From contig CACZQV010000030.1 in assembly GCA_902783435.1 (NCBI GenBank), forward strand, positions 1 through 5,011: a stretch of 5,011 nt of DNA, given 5' to 3'. A program made the position numbers and the translations under genes. The stretch comes from an uncultured Erysipelotrichaceae bacterium. GTDB lineage: Bacteria > Bacillota_I > Bacilli_A > RF39 > UBA660. Shown here one piece after another: positions 4,894-5,011 of the stretch. Numbering within the stretch: the stretch's first letter is position 1; each line of letters opens with the position of its first letter. The notes below the pieces were generated by a model. It did no database searches and was not told where the DNA came from. It saw only the letters and a list, made by a program, of their open reading frames with translations.

Positions 4894-5011
4894 TATAAGT
4901 TCATACTCTCTAGAAATAATTCTATCATCAGAACAATACTTGATTACATATTCATTATCTTGTTTACAAATGATAATACCAACTGTATAGTTTTCTTCAA
5001 TAGTCTTAATA
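4891..5011 (-). CDS. C-terminal end of a DUF1016/YhcG-like PDDEXK nuclease-family protein (partial)
   Basis: Only the final 39 codons are in the window, ending in TGA at 4891-4893; the gene continues past the right edge. The peptide contains YTVGIIICKQDNEYVIKY followed by a Ser-Arg-Glu-Tyr-Glu-Leu ending. This fits the C-terminus of DUF1016 (YhcG) proteins, where a (P)TxGxxxCK...V.EYAL strand pair precedes a final SEYxL-like segment. Here Pro is replaced by Tyr and Ala-Leu by Cys-Ser. YhcG-type proteins have an N-terminal winged-helix-like region and a C-terminal PDDEXK nuclease fold, often in accessory DNA and sometimes near restriction-modification genes; none of that can be checked here. 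It could equally be a degraded remnant, since only the tail is visible. The stop lies 25 nt before the HMA-like start, so the two may share an mRNA. Confidence 0.62.
   Translation of the reverse strand, partial: IKTIEENYTVGIIICKQDNEYVIKYCSDDRIISREYELI

Noticed and set aside
4866..4928. Upstream in-frame start giving the HMA-like protein 21 extra residues
   Set aside because: The ATG at 4926-4928 has no ribosome site and lies in the DUF1016-like coding frame, whereas ATG 4865 has AGGAG at 7 nt and begins the first predicted beta strand.

Overview
This is a very AT-rich window (roughly a quarter G+C by eye) in which every supported gene lies on the minus strand, so transcription runs from high to low coordinates. 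A Bacillota-type (low-GC Gram-positive) origin is suggested by strong AGGAG-type Shine-Dalgarno sites, near-consensus sigma-A promoters, a DnaI-type helicase loader and a T-box leader. Trp is encoded by TGG where I checked, and one gene ends in TGA followed at once by the ribosome site of the next, so the standard bacterial code fits better than the Mycoplasma code. A gut Bacilli or Mollicutes-related lineage is plausible, but I cannot name a genus.

In the direction of transcription: (1) the last 39 codons of a protein resembling the C-terminus of DUF1016/YhcG PDDEXK nucleases run in from the right edge. (2) After 25 nt comes a 145-residue protein with two HMA-like metal-binding folds, only the second of which keeps a CxxC site. 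(3) A weak terminator-like hairpin and an extended -10 promoter precede a 121-residue DUF1653-like protein. (4) An 86-bp interrupted inverted repeat with a T tract separates that gene from dnaI, encoding the replicative helicase loader. (5) 3 nt after dnaI begins a 648-residue RNB-domain exoribonuclease of unusual architecture. (6) A terminator-like hairpin overlapping a perfect consensus promoter leads into a secreted or membrane-anchored M23 peptidase. (7) Directly after the peptidase stop codon, another strong promoter starts what looks like the first half of T-box stem I, cut by the left edge.

The genes do not form one obvious pathway. The clearest functional unit is dnaI plus the RNB gene, which appear translationally coupled. 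The most notable features are regulatory: each short junction is very compact, with terminator-like U tracts and hairpin arms apparently doubling as the -35 element or spacer of the next promoter, and the cropped T-box predicts an amino-acid-responsive gene (a tRNA synthetase, biosynthesis or transport gene) just beyond the left edge. I see no clear mobile element, CRISPR array, tRNA or rRNA.
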